From NCBI RefSeq assembly GCF_024539675.1, contig NZ_JAHHIT010000005.1, positions 1-64,000 of the forward strand: a DNA stretch of 64,000 nt. Direction: 5' to 3'. The notes under the pieces were generated by a model. That model was not told where the DNA came from. It saw only the letters and a program-made list of their open reading frames with translations, and ran no database searches. Each line of letters opens with the position of its first letter. Within the stretch, counting starts at the first letter, position 1. The stretch is from Streptomyces hilarionis (GTDB lineage Bacteria; Actinomycetota; Actinomycetes; Streptomycetales; Streptomycetaceae). Made by a program: the position numbers and the translations under genes. Below, in pieces: positions 39,944-49,109 of the stretch.

Positions 39944-41413
39944 TCAGCCGCGGAACCAGCGCTGCGGCCGGGGTTGGATGTTCTGCCAGATGTGCTTGGG
40001 CTCTCGGTACTCGTCCAGGCCGGTCCGTCCCAGCTCCCGGCCCACGCCCGAGTGCCCGAAGCCACCCCATTCCGCCTGCGGCACATAGGGGTGGTAGTCG
40101 TTGATCCACACCGTGCCGTGGCGCAGCCGGCGGGCGACCCGCTGGGCCCGGCCCGCGTCCTGGGTCCAGACGGCGCCGGCGAGTCCGTACTCGGTGTCGT
40201 TGGCGATGCGCACGGCGTCGTCCTCGTCGGTGAAGCGCTCCACGGTGAGCACGGGCCCGAAGGACTCCTCGTGCACCACGCGCATGTCCTGCCGGCACTC
40301 GTCGAGGACGGTCGGCGGGTAGTAGTGGCCGCCCGACAGGGCGGGGTCGGCCGGGCGTTCGCCGCCGCAGCGCAGCACGGCGCCCTCGGCGAGGCCCGCG
40401 GCGACGTACGCCTCGACTTTGTCCCGGTGCCGCGCGGAGATCAGCGCGCCGGTCTCGGCGTCGGGGTCGAAGGGGCCGCCGAGGCGGATCCGGCGGGCGC
40501 GCCGGACGATCTCGTCGACGAGCCGGTCGTGCAGGCGGTCCTCGACGATCAGCCGGGCGCCGGCCGAGCAGACCTGCCCGGAGTGCAGAAAGACGGCCGT
40601 GAGAGCGAAGTCCACGGCCGTCTCGAAGTCGGCGTCGGCGAACACCACGTTGGGGTTCTTTCCGCCGAGTTCCAGGGCCACCTTCTTCACCGTCGCCGCG
40701 GCGGTGGCCATGATCCGTCTGCCGGTCTCCAGGCCGCCGGTGAAGGAGACCATGTCGACGTCCGGGTGCTCGGCGAGGGGCGCGCCCGCCTCGGGTCCGG
40801 CGCCCAGGACGAGGTTGGCCGCGCCGGCCGGGAGTCCGGCCTCGTGCAGGGCTCTCATCAGCAGGACGGAGGTGGAGGGGGTGAGCTCGCTGGGCTTGAG
40901 GACCACGGTGTTGCCGGCGAGAAGAGCCGGGGCGACCTTCCAACTGGCTTGCAAAAGAGGGTAGTTCCAGGGGGTGATCAGCGCGCAGACCCCGACGGGC
41001 TCGTAGACGACGCGGCTGACGGCGTCCTCACGGCCGGTGTCGACGACCCGGCCGGCGTCGACGCCGCCGATCCCGCCGTAGTAGCGCAGACAGGAGACGA
41101 CGTCGGCGATGTCGTACTCGCTCTCGACCAGTCGCTTGCCGGTGTCCAGCGATTCGGCCCGGGCGAACTCCTTCGCGTCGCGCTCGACGAGGTCGGCGGT
41201 GCGCAGCAGGAGCGCGCCCCGCTCCCGCTCGGGGGTCCGGGGCCAGGGGCCCTCGTCGAAGGCCCGGCGGGCGGCGACGACGGCGGCCTCGGCGTCGGCG
41301 CGCGTGGCCTCCGACACGGTCGCCACAGGGGATCCGTCGGCGGGACACCGGATCTCCCGGCGGCCGCCGGCCACCGGGTCACGCCATTCGCCATCCACAT
41401 ACAGGTCTGCCAC
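39944..41413 (-). CDS. betB: Betaine-aldehyde dehydrogenase
   Basis: 489 residues from GTG 41413 (AAGGGCAAGG upstream). Class ALDH features are complete: [23 protein letters not shown] for NAD binding, [10 protein letters not shown] with the general-base Glu, and [12 protein letters not shown] with the catalytic Cys. Context (choline dehydrogenase, betaine transporter, Rieske demethylase) supports oxidation of betaine aldehyde to glycine betaine. It leads the transporter operon and has a paired IclR-type operator upstream, which faces the divergent purU operator. Confidence 0.88.
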   Translation of the reverse strand: MADLYVDGEWRDPVAGGRREIRCPADGSPVATVSEATRADAEAAVVAARRAFDEGPWPRTPERERGALLLRTADLVERDAKEFARAESLDTGKRLVESEYDIADVVSCLRYYGGIGGVDAGRVVDTGREDAVSRVVYEPVGVCALITPWNYPLLQASWKVAPALLAGNTVVLKPSELTPSTSVLLMRALHEAGLPAGAANLVLGAGPEAGAPLAEHPDVDMVSFTGGLETGRRIMATAAATVKKVALELGGKNPNVVFADADFETAVDFALTAVFLHSGQVCSAGARLIVEDRLHDRLVDEIVRRARRIRLGGPFDPDAETGALISARHRDKVEAYVAAGLAEGAVLRCGGERPADPALSGGHYYPPTVLDECRQDMRVVHEESFGPVLTVERFTDEDDAVRIANDTEYGLAGAVWTQDAGRAQRVARRLRHGTVWINDYHPYVPQAEWGGFGHSGVGRELGRTGLDEYREPKHIWQNIQPRPQRWFRG

Positions 41414-41439
41414 GCGCCTTGCCCTTCACAGGAAATGCG

Positions 41440-41473
41440 TTGCGCATTGTGCATCCAATTGCTTGTGGTGGAA
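41440..41473 (-). promoter_or_regulatory. Paired IclR-type operator before betB
   Basis: TTGCG-N5-TGCAT (41440-41454, 8/10 to the consensus) and TTGCT-N5-TGGAA (41459-41473, 7/10) start 19 bp apart, 27-60 bp upstream of the betB GTG. An extra palindrome AATGCG-TTG-CGCATT (41434-41448) overlaps box 1. Confidence 0.55.
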
Positions 41474-41582
41474 CACCCTGGCGAATGTCCGGACACACGT
41501 CAAGAGGTTGGCCGATGACGATTTCGCCAGGCGGTCAGTTGTCCGGCCGCCCTTGACCACGGGCGACACCGAGTCGACCATG

Positions 41583-41616
41583 TTGCGTATCGCTCACCAT
41601 GTTGTGCATTACGCAC
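41583..41616 (+). promoter_or_regulatory. Paired IclR-type operator before purU
   Basis: TTGCG-N5-CTCAC (41583-41597) and TTGTG-N5-CGCAC (41602-41616), each 8/10 to TTGCG-N5-CGCAA, start exactly 19 bp apart and lie 15-48 bp before the purU GTG. An in-frame ATG at 41580 would put these boxes inside the coding region, so the operator helps decide the start. Confidence 0.62.
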
Positions 41617-41630
41617 CGACGGAGGCCGAC

Positions 41631-42512
41631 GTGTCCCCTGAGTTGTCCCGCCCCCCATCGGGCCGTGAGTACGTCCTGACCCTCTCCTGTCCCGACCGGG
41701 CGGGCCTGGTCCACGCCGTCAGCGGATTCCTCGTCCGCAACGGCGGCAACATCCTGGAGAGCCAGCAGTTCGACGACCGGCTTCAGGACCGCTTCTTCAT
41801 GAGGGTCCACTTCGACGTTTCCGATCCGGACGCGGATCTGGAAACACTGCGTCACCGATTCGGCCCCGTCGCCGAGGCCCACCGGCTTGCGTGGGCGCTG
41901 CGGGACGCGGCCACCGCGACCCGCACGCTCATCATGGTGTCGAGGTTCGGCCACTGCCTGAACGATCTGCTCTTCCGGCAGCGCACCGGTTCGCTGAACA
42001 TCGAGATCGCCGCGGTCGTCTCCAACCACCGTGACTTCGAGGCGCTGGCGGGCACCTACGGCGTCCCCTTCCACCATGTCCCGGTGACCCGGGACACCAA
42101 GGCCGAGGCCGAGGCGCGCCTGCTGGAGCTGGTGCGCGACCTGGACGTCGACCTCGTGGTGCTGGCCCGCTACATGCAGATCCTCTCCGACGACCTGTGC
42201 AAACAGCTCGAGGGTCGCGCCATCAACATCCACCACTCCTTCCTGCCCAGTTTCAAGGGCGCGCGCCCCTACGAGCAGGCCTACGACCGCGGGGTGAAGC
42301 TCGTCGGGGCGACCGCGCACTACGTGACGCCGGAGCTGGACGAGGGGCAGATCATCGAGCAGGACGTGGTCCGCGTGGACCACTCCCTCGACCCCGGGCA
42401 ACTGGTCACGGTCGGCCGGGACGTGGAGGCGCAAGTGCTCGCGCACGCCGTGAAGTGGCACAGCGAGAGCCGGGTCATGGTGGACGGAAACCGGACGGTG
42501 GTCTTCCGCTGA
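41631..42512 (+). CDS. purU: Formyltetrahydrofolate deformylase
   Basis: 293 residues from GTG 41631, chosen because GGAGG lies 5 nt upstream and because it leaves the operator boxes untranslated. N-terminal ACT domain (YVLTLSCPDRAGLVHAVSGFLVRNGGNILESQQFDD, described by its ends) and C-terminal formyltransferase-type domain with INIHHSFLPSFKGARPY (catalytic His) and GATAHYVTPELDEGQIIEQ. It hydrolyses 10-formyl-THF to THF plus formate, recycling folate loaded by sarcosine and dimethylglycine oxidation. PurU often accompanies sox genes. Confidence 0.92.
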   Translation: MSPELSRPPSGREYVLTLSCPDRAGLVHAVSGFLVRNGGNILESQQFDDRLQDRFFMRVHFDVSDPDADLETLRHRFGPVAEAHRLAWALRDAATATRTLIMVSRFGHCLNDLLFRQRTGSLNIEIAAVVSNHRDFEALAGTYGVPFHHVPVTRDTKAEAEARLLELVRDLDVDLVVLARYMQILSDDLCKQLEGRAINIHHSFLPSFKGARPYEQAYDRGVKLVGATAHYVTPELDEGQIIEQDVVRVDHSLDPGQLVTVGRDVEAQVLAHAVKWHSESRVMVDGNRTVVFR

Positions 42513-42528
42513 CCATGCCGTATACGAA

Positions 42529-42570
42529 GCGGGCGGGAGCCGGCCGGGGATCGGGCCGGCCCCCGCCCGC
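42529..42570. terminator. Bidirectional hairpin between purU and metF-like gene
   Basis: 17-bp arms 42529-42545 and 42554-42570 pair with one mismatch around GGGGATCG, 17 nt after the purU stop and 58 nt beyond the convergent MetF-like gene stop. Confidence 0.75.
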
Positions 42571-42627
42571 TCGTGCGCGCCGCGGAGCCGGCGCCCGCGC
42601 GGAGCACGCGTCGGCGTCGGCGGTCCC

Positions 42628-43464
42628 TCAGCCGCCGAGCCGTTCCAGCAGCGCCCGGCGCCACCGTTCCGTCTCGGCGATCTGGTTGAAGGTGAACAGG
42701 TGAAGTCCCGCCACTCCCGCGGAGGGCGCGGTCAGCGCCGGCGCGGTGCGGGTGAGCAGCGTCTCGGGCGAGTACCCTCCGGGCGCGGCGAAGCGCAGGA
42801 ACCACGAGGGGTGCCTGGTCAGGAAGCGGGCCGACTCCCCCACGCCGATCTTCGTCGCCATGGCCAGCAGTTTGGCCCGTTGCACCGGGCCCGCGACCCC
42901 GAGGTGGACGGGCAGCGCGACGTGCCGGGCCCTGATCCGGGCGATCCACTCCCCCAGCACGCGCGCGTCGAAGCAGAGGTTGCTCACGATGTACGTGGCG
43001 TGTTCGCGCTTGTCCCACATCGCCTGGACGGTGAGATCGTCGTGGATGAGGGGATGGCTCTCCGGGTAGCCGGTGATGCCCACCCGGGCGAACGGGCTGC
43101 CCAGTTCGCCCAGCCGGCGCAGCACCGGCAGGGCGCCGGGGTAGGGACCGGCGGGCGGGTCGGCGTCGCCCGCCGGGACGAAGACGTCGTCCACTCCCTC
43201 CCCGCGCAGCCGGTCGACGACGTCCTTGAGGTGCACGTCGTCGCGCAGGAGCCGCGCGGGGACGTGCGGCACGACGCGGTAGCCGTGCGCGGCCAGGCGG
43301 GCGGTGAGGTCCAGGGTCGGTTCCAGGCCCTTGACGGGCGACGCCGTCACGGTGACGACGACGTCGCGCGGGACGTGGGCGAGGACCTTGTCCTCGGTGG
43401 CCGTGGCGGGCAGCACCTCGTAGCGGACGTGGTCGAGCAGCGTGCGCAGGTCTCGGGCGGCCAC
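42628..43464 (-). CDS. MetF-like methylenetetrahydrofolate reductase
   Basis: 278 residues from GTG 43464, which begins 2 nt after the betA stop. MTHFR-fold features: RYEVLPATATEDKV at the N-terminus (Glu equivalent to the folate-contacting Glu), VGITGYPESHP, VSNLCFDARVLGEWIARIR, LPVHLGVAGPVQRAKLLAMATKIGVG and the C-terminal LHLFTFNQIAETERW. It is shorter and more divergent than housekeeping MetF. Encoded directly after choline dehydrogenase, it probably reduces methylene-THF (flavin- and NAD(P)H-dependent), or oxidises methyl-THF, as a C1 outlet of the demethylation steps; direction is not deducible. Confidence 0.82.
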   Translation of the reverse strand: MAARDLRTLLDHVRYEVLPATATEDKVLAHVPRDVVVTVTASPVKGLEPTLDLTARLAAHGYRVVPHVPARLLRDDVHLKDVVDRLRGEGVDDVFVPAGDADPPAGPYPGALPVLRRLGELGSPFARVGITGYPESHPLIHDDLTVQAMWDKREHATYIVSNLCFDARVLGEWIARIRARHVALPVHLGVAGPVQRAKLLAMATKIGVGESARFLTRHPSWFLRFAAPGGYSPETLLTRTAPALTAPSAGVAGLHLFTFNQIAETERWRRALLERLGG

Positions 43465-43466
43465 CT

Positions 43467-45137
43467 CTACCCGGCCTGTTCGCGGGCGTCGTGGTGGCGG
43501 TAGAAGGCGGCGGCCGAGGGGGGCAGCGGCTCCTTGCCGAGGATCAGGTCGGCGGCCTTCTCCGCGATCATCATCACGGGTGCGTAGATGTTGCCGTTGG
43601 TGACGTAGGGCATGACCGAGGCGTCCACCACCCGCAGTCCGTCCACGCCGTGCACGCGCATGCTGTCGGGGTCGACGACGGCCATCTCGTCGGTGCCCAT
43701 CTTGCAGGTGCACGAGGGGTGCAGGGCGGTCTCGCCGTCCCTGGCCACCCAGGCGAGGATCTCCTCGTCCGTCCCGACGGACGGCCCGGGCGAGATCTCT
43801 CCGCCGTTGTAGGGGGCGAGCGCGGGCTGGTTGAGGAGCTCGCGGGCCACGCGGACCGCCTCGACCCACTCGCGGCGGTCCTGCTCGGTGGAGAGGTAGT
43901 TGAAGCGCAGCGCGGGATGCTCCCTCGGGTCCCTGCTCCTGATCTTCACCGAGCCGACGGCGTCGGAGTACATGGGGCCGACGTGCACCTGGTAGCCGTG
44001 TCCGCCGGCGGGCACGGAGCCGTCGTAGCGGACCGCGATCGGCAGGAAGTGGAACATCAGGTTGGGGTAGGCCACGTCCTCGTTGCTGCGGCAGAAGCCC
44101 CCGGCCTCGAAGTGGTTGGTGGCGGCGGGCCCCTTGCGCAGCAGCCACTGCAACCCGATGAAGGGCGCCCGCCACTTCGCCAGGTACGGCTGCATGGAGA
44201 CGGGCTGCTTGCAGGCGTACTGGATGTACACCTCCAGGTGGTCCTGGAGGTTCTCGCCGACGCCGGGCAGGTCGTGGACGACGTCGATGCCGAGGGACGC
44301 GAGTTCCCCGGCGTTGCCGACGCCGGAGAGCTGGAGCAGCTGCGGCGAGTTGATCGCGCCGCCGCACAGGACGACCTCCTTGGCGCGGACCCGCCGCGGA
44401 GCGCCCCTTCCACGCCGGTACTCGACGCCCACGGCCCTTTTGCCCTCGAACAGGACGCGGGTGACGAGGGCCCGCGTCCTGACCGTGAGGTTGGGGCGCT
44501 TCATGGCGGGCTTGAGGTAGGCCCGGGAGGCGGAGAGCCGGCGTCCGCGGTGGACGTTGCGGTCGAACCGGGCGAAGCCCTCCTGCCGGTAGCCGTTGAC
44601 GTCGTCGGTCGGGGCGTGGCCCGCCTCCTCGGTGGCCTTGAGGAACGCGCCGAACAGCGGGTTCGTCGCCGGGCCGCGTTCGAGGACGAGCGGGCCGTCG
44701 TGGCCGCGGAACTCGTCGTCGGGGTCGGCGGCGAGGCAGTTCTCCATCCGCCGGAAGTACGGCAGGCAGTGCGCGTAGTCCCAGTTCCCCATGCCGGGGT
44801 CGGCCGCCCAGCGCTCGTAGTCCATGGGGTTGCCGCGCTGGAAGATCATGCCGTTGATGCTGCTGGACCCGCCCAGCACCTTGCCGCGCGCGTGGTAGAC
44901 GCGTCGGCCGCCCATGTGCGGTTCGGGCTCGGACTCGTACTTCCAGTCGTAGAACCGGTTGCCGATGGGGTAGGTCAGCGCCGCGGGCATGTGGATGAAG
45001 ACGTCCCACGGGTAGTCGGACCGGCCCGCCTCCAGCACCAGCACCCGGTTGGCCGGGTCCGCGGAGAGCCTGTCGGCCAGTGCGCTGCCGGCCGAACCGC
45101 CGCCGACGATGACGAAGTCGTACTGAAGGGAAGCCAT
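43467..45137 (-). CDS. betA: GMC-family choline dehydrogenase
   Basis: 556 residues; ATG 45137 ([14 protein letters not shown]) is preferred over upstream in-frame starts that run through the operator. FAD-binding [20 protein letters not shown] signature 1 ([19 protein letters not shown]) and signature 2 ([16 protein letters not shown]), plus the C-terminal [19 protein letters not shown] and [21 protein letters not shown] with catalytic His/Asn. It oxidises choline to betaine aldehyde. It is divergent from the IclR gene and coupled to the MetF-like gene downstream. Confidence 0.88.
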   Translation of the reverse strand: MASLQYDFVIVGGGSAGSALADRLSADPANRVLVLEAGRSDYPWDVFIHMPAALTYPIGNRFYDWKYESEPEPHMGGRRVYHARGKVLGGSSSINGMIFQRGNPMDYERWAADPGMGNWDYAHCLPYFRRMENCLAADPDDEFRGHDGPLVLERGPATNPLFGAFLKATEEAGHAPTDDVNGYRQEGFARFDRNVHRGRRLSASRAYLKPAMKRPNLTVRTRALVTRVLFEGKRAVGVEYRRGRGAPRRVRAKEVVLCGGAINSPQLLQLSGVGNAGELASLGIDVVHDLPGVGENLQDHLEVYIQYACKQPVSMQPYLAKWRAPFIGLQWLLRKGPAATNHFEAGGFCRSNEDVAYPNLMFHFLPIAVRYDGSVPAGGHGYQVHVGPMYSDAVGSVKIRSRDPREHPALRFNYLSTEQDRREWVEAVRVARELLNQPALAPYNGGEISPGPSVGTDEEILAWVARDGETALHPSCTCKMGTDEMAVVDPDSMRVHGVDGLRVVDASVMPYVTNGNIYAPVMMIAEKAADLILGKEPLPPSAAAFYRHHDAREQAG

Positions 45138-45187
45138 GGTGCCTCGTCTCGCTCGCGCCACAGATACGCGACGCATGGTAGTGCCAG

Positions 45188-45221
45188 TAGCGCCATACGC
45201 ACCAGGTTGCGCGCCACGCAA
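45188..45221 (-). promoter_or_regulatory. Paired IclR-type operator before betA (best box in the set)
   Basis: TAGCG-N5-CGCAC (45188-45202, 8/10) and TTGCG-N5-CGCAA (45207-45221, 10/10) start 19 bp apart. The second box extends to perfect 9-bp arms CAGGTTGCG / CGCAACCTG (45203-45225). The pair lies 51-84 bp upstream of betA and about 80 bp upstream of iclR. Confidence 0.75.
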
Positions 45222-45263
45222 CCTGTGAAGGCTGTCGCCGCGTTCCCGACGCGCCTTCGCCAC

Positions 45264-45308
45264 TTGCCTCCGCGTTGTTTACTACGCGTATAGTTTCGTT
45301 GTGAGCAA
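45264..45308 (+). promoter_or_regulatory. Leaderless iclR promoter overlapped by paired operator
   Basis: A -35-like TTGCCT (45264-45269), a 19-nt spacer and a -10 TATAGT (45289-45294) put the start of transcription at or next to the GTG (45301), and there is no ribosome site. Two box-like sequences overlap it: TTGTT-N5-CGCGT (45275-45289, 6/10) and TTTCG-N5-AGCAA (45294-45308, 8/10), again 19 bp apart. This suggests autorepression. Confidence 0.55.
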
Positions 45309-46098
45309 CCACAGCACAGACACCGAGACAACCAATTCGCAGGCCGGCGGAGTGCAGTCGGTAGACCGTGCCATCAGCGTCCTGGAGATCCTGGCCCAGC
45401 GCGGCGAGGCGGGCGTCAGCGAGGTGGCCGCCGAGATCGACGTTCACAAGTCCACCGCGTTCCGGCTGCTCGGCGCCCTGGAGGCGCGCGGCCTCGTGGA
45501 GCAGGCGGGCGAGCGCGGCAAGTACCGGCTCGGCTTCGGCATCGTCCGCCTGGCGGGCGCGGTCACCGGGCGCATCGACATCACGCAGCAGGGCCGCCCG
45601 GTCTGCGAGCGGCTCGCCGAGGAGATCGGCGAGACCGTCAACATCGCCGTCATGCAGGAGCACTACGCGATCAACCTCTACGAGGTCCGCGGCCCGGGAG
45701 CCGTCACCGCGCACAACTGGGTCGGGGAGCTGACCCCGCTGCACGCCACGTCGAGCGGCAAGATCCTGCTGGCGCACCTGCCCGCGCAGGAGCGCGCCGC
45801 GCTGCTGTCCGAGGCCGGCCTGAAGAAGGTCACCCAGCGCACCATCACCGCGAAGGCGAAGCTGGAGAAGAACCTCGCCGACGCCCGCGAGCGCGGCTAC
45901 GCCTGGACCCTGGAGGAGCTGGAGATCGGTCTGCACGCCATGGCGGCGCCGGTCCGCGACCGGGACGGCCGGGTCATCGCCGCGCTGAGCGCCTCCGGCC
46001 CCTCCTACCGGCTCACCGAGGAGCGCCTGCACGAGCTCTCGCCGGTCCTGCTGAAGGGCGCGGAGGAGATCAGCCACCGCATGGGCTACCTGGGCTGA
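45301..46098 (+). CDS. IclR-family regulator of the betaine/sarcosine island
   Basis: 265 residues from a leaderless GTG. Residues about 18-80 are the IclR winged helix (VQSVDRAISVLEILAQRG; VHKSTAFRLLGALEARGLVEQ). Residues about 95-260 are the effector domain, with TPLHATSSGKILLAHLP, RERGYAWTLEELEIGLHAMAAPVRD and ALSASGPSYRL (described by parts). IclR proteins bind as dimers or tetramers to short pseudopalindromes. Its position between betA and the Rieske genes, plus paired boxes at six promoters here, make it the likely regulator for choline/betaine use. Its 3' end overlaps the convergent oxygenase gene by 13 bp. Confidence 0.93.
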   Translation: MSNHSTDTETTNSQAGGVQSVDRAISVLEILAQRGEAGVSEVAAEIDVHKSTAFRLLGALEARGLVEQAGERGKYRLGFGIVRLAGAVTGRIDITQQGRPVCERLAEEIGETVNIAVMQEHYAINLYEVRGPGAVTAHNWVGELTPLHATSSGKILLAHLPAQERAALLSEAGLKKVTQRTITAKAKLEKNLADARERGYAWTLEELEIGLHAMAAPVRDRDGRVIAALSASGPSYRLTEERLHELSPVLLKGAEEISHRMGYLG

Positions 46099-47246
46099 TC
46101 GCCCGTCCGCTGCCGCGGCGGACGCCCCGCGCCCAGGCGCTCGTTCACCCAGTCGTGGAAGGCTCCGATGTGGTGCTCACTGGGCACCAGGACACCGCCC
46201 TTGGCGTACATCCGCGAGCTCATGCCGGGCTGCGTGCGCTCGCAGGCCTCGAAGTCCTGGCGGTTGACGCGGTCGAAGAGCTCGACCGACCGGCTGACGT
46301 CCTTGCCGCTCGCCACGACGTGCGGGAGGTAGAGCCAGTCGCACTCGACGATCGTGCGGTCCACGGCCACGGGGTACATCCGGTGGAAGATCACGTGGTC
46401 GGGCACGAGGTTGACGAAGACCTGCGGCTTGACGGTGATCGCGTAGTAGCGGCGGTCCTGGTCCTCGGACACTCCCGGGATGCGGTCGAGGCCCGCGGAG
46501 CCGTCCACGGTGAAGCCCTCCACCTCCTCGCCGAACTCGGCGCCGTGCCCGACGTAGTACTGCGCGGCGTAGCCGTCGGCGAACTCCGGCAGCACCTCGG
46601 TGAGTTCGGGGTGGATCGTCGCGCAGTGGTAGCACTCCATGAAGTTCTCGATGATGAGCTTCCAGTTCGCCCGGACGTCGTAGACGATCCGCCGGCCCAC
46701 GGAGAGGTTGTCGATGTCGTAGCGCGCGATCGACTCGACGTCGCCGAGGCGGCCGACGACCTCGCCGACCACGTCCTCCTCGAAGGAGGGCGGGTTCTCC
46801 GCCAGGCAGACCCACACGTAGCCGAGCCACTCGCGCACGGCCACGCTCACCAGGCCGAACTCGGTGCGGCCCACGTCGGGCATCCTGGTGAGGTTGGGCG
46901 CGGCGACCAGCTTGCCGTTCAGGTCGTAGGTCCAGGCGTGGTAGGGGCACTGGAAGGCCCGCTTGACCTCGCCGCTCTCCTGTGTGCAGAGCTTCGCGCC
47001 GCGGTGCCGGCAGACGTTGAAGTAGGCGCGGATCGAGTCGTCCCGTGCGCGGGTCACGAGGATCGACTCGCGGCCCACGTCGACGGTGCGGAAGGCTCCC
47101 GGCCTGGCCAGCTCGGAGGCGCGCGCGACGCAGAACCACATGGTCTCGAATATGTGCTCCTGCTCCTGGACGAAGATCGCCGGATCTGTGTAGGAGGAGC
47201 CGGGAAGGGTGGCGATCAGGCTGTCCGGCAGACTGGTCGAGGTCAC
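46086..47246 (-). CDS. Rieske oxygenase alpha subunit, probable glycine betaine demethylase
   Basis: 386 residues from GTG 47246, with GAGGAG upstream. The Rieske [2Fe-2S] ligands are Cys79/His81 (CRHRG) and Cys100/His103 (CPYHAW). The mononuclear iron site is NFMECYHCATIHPEL, with Glu204 (bridging), His207 and His212. Overall it resembles glycine-betaine/stachydrine-type demethylases such as GbcA, so it would remove one methyl from betaine as formaldehyde to give dimethylglycine. Carnitine or stachydrine cannot be excluded. Electron supply probably comes from the ferredoxin and reductase encoded just upstream. Confidence 0.85.
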   Translation of the reverse strand: MTSTSLPDSLIATLPGSSYTDPAIFVQEQEHIFETMWFCVARASELARPGAFRTVDVGRESILVTRARDDSIRAYFNVCRHRGAKLCTQESGEVKRAFQCPYHAWTYDLNGKLVAAPNLTRMPDVGRTEFGLVSVAVREWLGYVWVCLAENPPSFEEDVVGEVVGRLGDVESIARYDIDNLSVGRRIVYDVRANWKLIIENFMECYHCATIHPELTEVLPEFADGYAAQYYVGHGAEFGEEVEGFTVDGSAGLDRIPGVSEDQDRRYYAITVKPQVFVNLVPDHVIFHRMYPVAVDRTIVECDWLYLPHVVASGKDVSRSVELFDRVNRQDFEACERTQPGMSSRMYAKGGVLVPSEHHIGAFHDWVNERLGAGRPPRQRTGDQPR

Positions 47247-47395
47247 GGTGCACTCCTCGGGAAACGTCGGGGAGGGGCGGCGCTGCGCGCCACGGGAGCG
47301 CGCGGCAGGACGGAGGGCGCGCCTTCACGGGGCGCGGGGAACTGCGCGGGCGGGTCAGCGCGGCGCCGCGGCGCGACGACGACCCGTCGGGGTGT

Positions 47396-48556
47396 TCACA
47401 GCGGGGCGCCGAGCTGCTTGCGCCAGCGGGTGAACAGCCGGGGCTGGTTCATGCCGAGCACGGCGACGGCGCGGCCCGCGCGCCGGTAGACGGCCAGCAC
47501 GTCCCGGTCGCCCTCGGCGCCTTCCTCGACCGTCACGCTGTCGGCCCCGGCGGCGTGACCGGCGAACTGGATCCTCACGCCGTACTGGTCCGACCAGAAG
47601 TACGGGGGCCGTGGCGTGGCCGGCTCCACCGCGCCCGCGGCCAGCAGGGTGGCCACGGCGGCGTCGGGGCGCTCACGCGCGCCCGTCCAGTGTTCGACGC
47701 GGCGGTGCGCCCCCGCCCGGGGGTCGTACCAGTTGGCGCAGTCGCCGACCGCGACGACACCGGCCAGGCTGGTGCGGCCGTCGGCGCCGCACTTGACGCC
47801 GTTGTCGAGCGCGACGCCGGATCCGCGGAGCCATGCGACGCACGGGGACGCGCCCACGCCGACCACGACGACGTCGGCCGGGAGGGAGCGGCCGTCCTCC
47901 AGCAGCACGGCGTCGACCCGGCTGCGCCCGCCGAGCCCCTTGACGCCCACCCCGCACAACAGGCGGACGCCGTGGTCGGCGTGGAGGCCGGAGACCACGG
48001 CGCCCATGGCCCGGCCGAGCGGTCCGGCCAGGGGCGTCGGGGCCGCTTCGACGACCGTCACGTCGAGCCCGAGCGCGTGGGCGGTGGAGGCGACCTCGGC
48101 GCCGATGAACCCGCCGCCGATCACGACCAGCCGTCCGCCGCGGGCCAGTTCGTCGCGCAGGGCGCGGGCGTCCTCCAGGGTGCGCAGGGTGTGCACCCCG
48201 GCCAGGCCCTCGGCGCCGGGCAGCGTGCGCGCGGCCGCGCCGGTGGCGACGACGAAGCCGTCGGCCCGCACCCGTCGTCCGTCGGTGAGCGCGATCGCGC
48301 GGTCGACGCGGTCGAGGCCGACGGCGCGGACGCCCAGCATCCACTGTGCCCGCAGGTCCTCGTCGTCCGACTCCAGGGCGAGGTCGGCCTCGCTCACCGC
48401 GCCGGCCAGGAACTCCTTGGACAACGGCGGTCTGTCGTAGGGGCGGTGAGGCTCGTCGCCGACGAGGACCAGCCGTCCGTCGTAGCCCTGCTTGCGCAGG
48501 GAGCGTGCCGCCGACAGGCCGGCCAGCGAGGCGCCGACCACGGCGACGGTCCTCAC
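47396..48556 (-). CDS. FAD-dependent ferredoxin reductase
   Basis: 386 residues from a GTG overlapping the ferredoxin TGA (GTGA). Two dinucleotide-binding motifs, VAVVGASLAGLSAARSLRKQGYDG (FAD; described by its ends) and LVVIGGGFIGAEVASTA (NAD(P)H), a DRPPLSKEFL segment and VAVGDCANW place it among oxygenase-coupled ferredoxin reductases (BphA4/PdR type). It would pass electrons from NAD(P)H to the Rieske ferredoxin and on to the oxygenase. A 149-bp gap without clear features separates it from the oxygenase gene. Confidence 0.88.
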   Translation of the reverse strand: MRTVAVVGASLAGLSAARSLRKQGYDGRLVLVGDEPHRPYDRPPLSKEFLAGAVSEADLALESDDEDLRAQWMLGVRAVGLDRVDRAIALTDGRRVRADGFVVATGAAARTLPGAEGLAGVHTLRTLEDARALRDELARGGRLVVIGGGFIGAEVASTAHALGLDVTVVEAAPTPLAGPLGRAMGAVVSGLHADHGVRLLCGVGVKGLGGRSRVDAVLLEDGRSLPADVVVVGVGASPCVAWLRGSGVALDNGVKCGADGRTSLAGVVAVGDCANWYDPRAGAHRRVEHWTGARERPDAAVATLLAAGAVEPATPRPPYFWSDQYGVRIQFAGHAAGADSVTVEEGAEGDRDVLAVYRRAGRAVAVLGMNQPRLFTRWRKQLGAPL

Positions 48557-48915
48557 GCGGGACCTCCGGCGAGTCTGGCCGTGACACAGGGCGGCAGGTT
48601 GGGCGCCGCCGTGGACACCCGGACGTAGATCATGCCGTCCTCGACGATGACCCCGTGCGTGCGGACCGGGAGCTTGGCCGGCGGCGCGTCGACGGCTCCG
48701 GTCCGCAGGTCGAACGTCGAGGCGTGCAGCGGGCATTCCACCTGGCAGCCCTCCAGCCAGCCGTCGGCGAGCGAGGCGTCCTGGTGGGTGCAGGTGTCGT
48801 CGATGGCGAAGACCTCGCCGTCGTCGGTATGGAACACCGAGACCGGCGGATCGATGTCGAGCCTGAAGGCCTCGCCTCGCGGGAGATCCGCGAGACGGCA
48901 CGCGGGAATCATCAT
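48553..48915 (-). CDS. Rieske-type ferredoxin
   Basis: 120 residues; ATG 48915 with GAGGTG upstream. The [2Fe-2S] cluster ligands are Cys42/His44 (CTHQDASLADG) and Cys61/His64 (CPLHASTFD), as in the phenylpropionate/biphenyl dioxygenase ferredoxins. It is the first gene of the ferredoxin-reductase-oxygenase group and follows a paired IclR-type operator. It is the probable electron carrier between the FAD reductase and the betaine oxygenase. Confidence 0.92.
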   Translation of the reverse strand: MMIPACRLADLPRGEAFRLDIDPPVSVFHTDDGEVFAIDDTCTHQDASLADGWLEGCQVECPLHASTFDLRTGAVDAPPAKLPVRTHGVIVEDGMIYVRVSTAAPNLPPCVTARLAGGPA

Positions 48916-48924
48916 GACACCTCG

Positions 48925-48958
48925 GTGCGTATAGCGAAACGGATTGCGGTAAGCGCAA
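48925..48958 (-). promoter_or_regulatory. Paired IclR-type operator before ferredoxin/oxygenase genes
   Basis: GTGCG-N5-CGAAA (48925-48939, 8/10) and TTGCG-N5-CGCAA (48944-48958, 10/10) start 19 bp apart, 10-43 bp upstream of the ferredoxin ATG. This is one of two operators with a perfect box. Confidence 0.72.
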
Positions 48959-49049
48959 CATCAGTCTGGAGGCGTCCCAGAACCCTTGTCAAGGCGTCCA
49001 GAGCCTTGCTTCGCGGGGCCTCGCGGACCTGGTCGAACGCAGCCCGAAA

Positions 49050-49085
49050 CGCCCGTACCACCTGCGGGAACAGGCGGTACGGGCG
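49050..49085 (-). terminator. Terminator hairpin of the mycothiol dehydrogenase operon
   Basis: Perfect 10-bp arms CGCCCGTACC (49050-49059) and GGTACGGGCG (49076-49085), with further pairing inside, lie 25 nt past the MBL hydrolase stop on the minus strand. Confidence 0.7.
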
Positions 49086-49109
49086 CCGTGCCGGAGCCCT
49101 GGGGGGAGG

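Noticed and set aside
41580..41630. An upstream ATG start for purU at 41580
   Set aside because: It has no ribosome site and would make the paired operator part of the coding region; the GTG at 41631 has GGAGG upstream.
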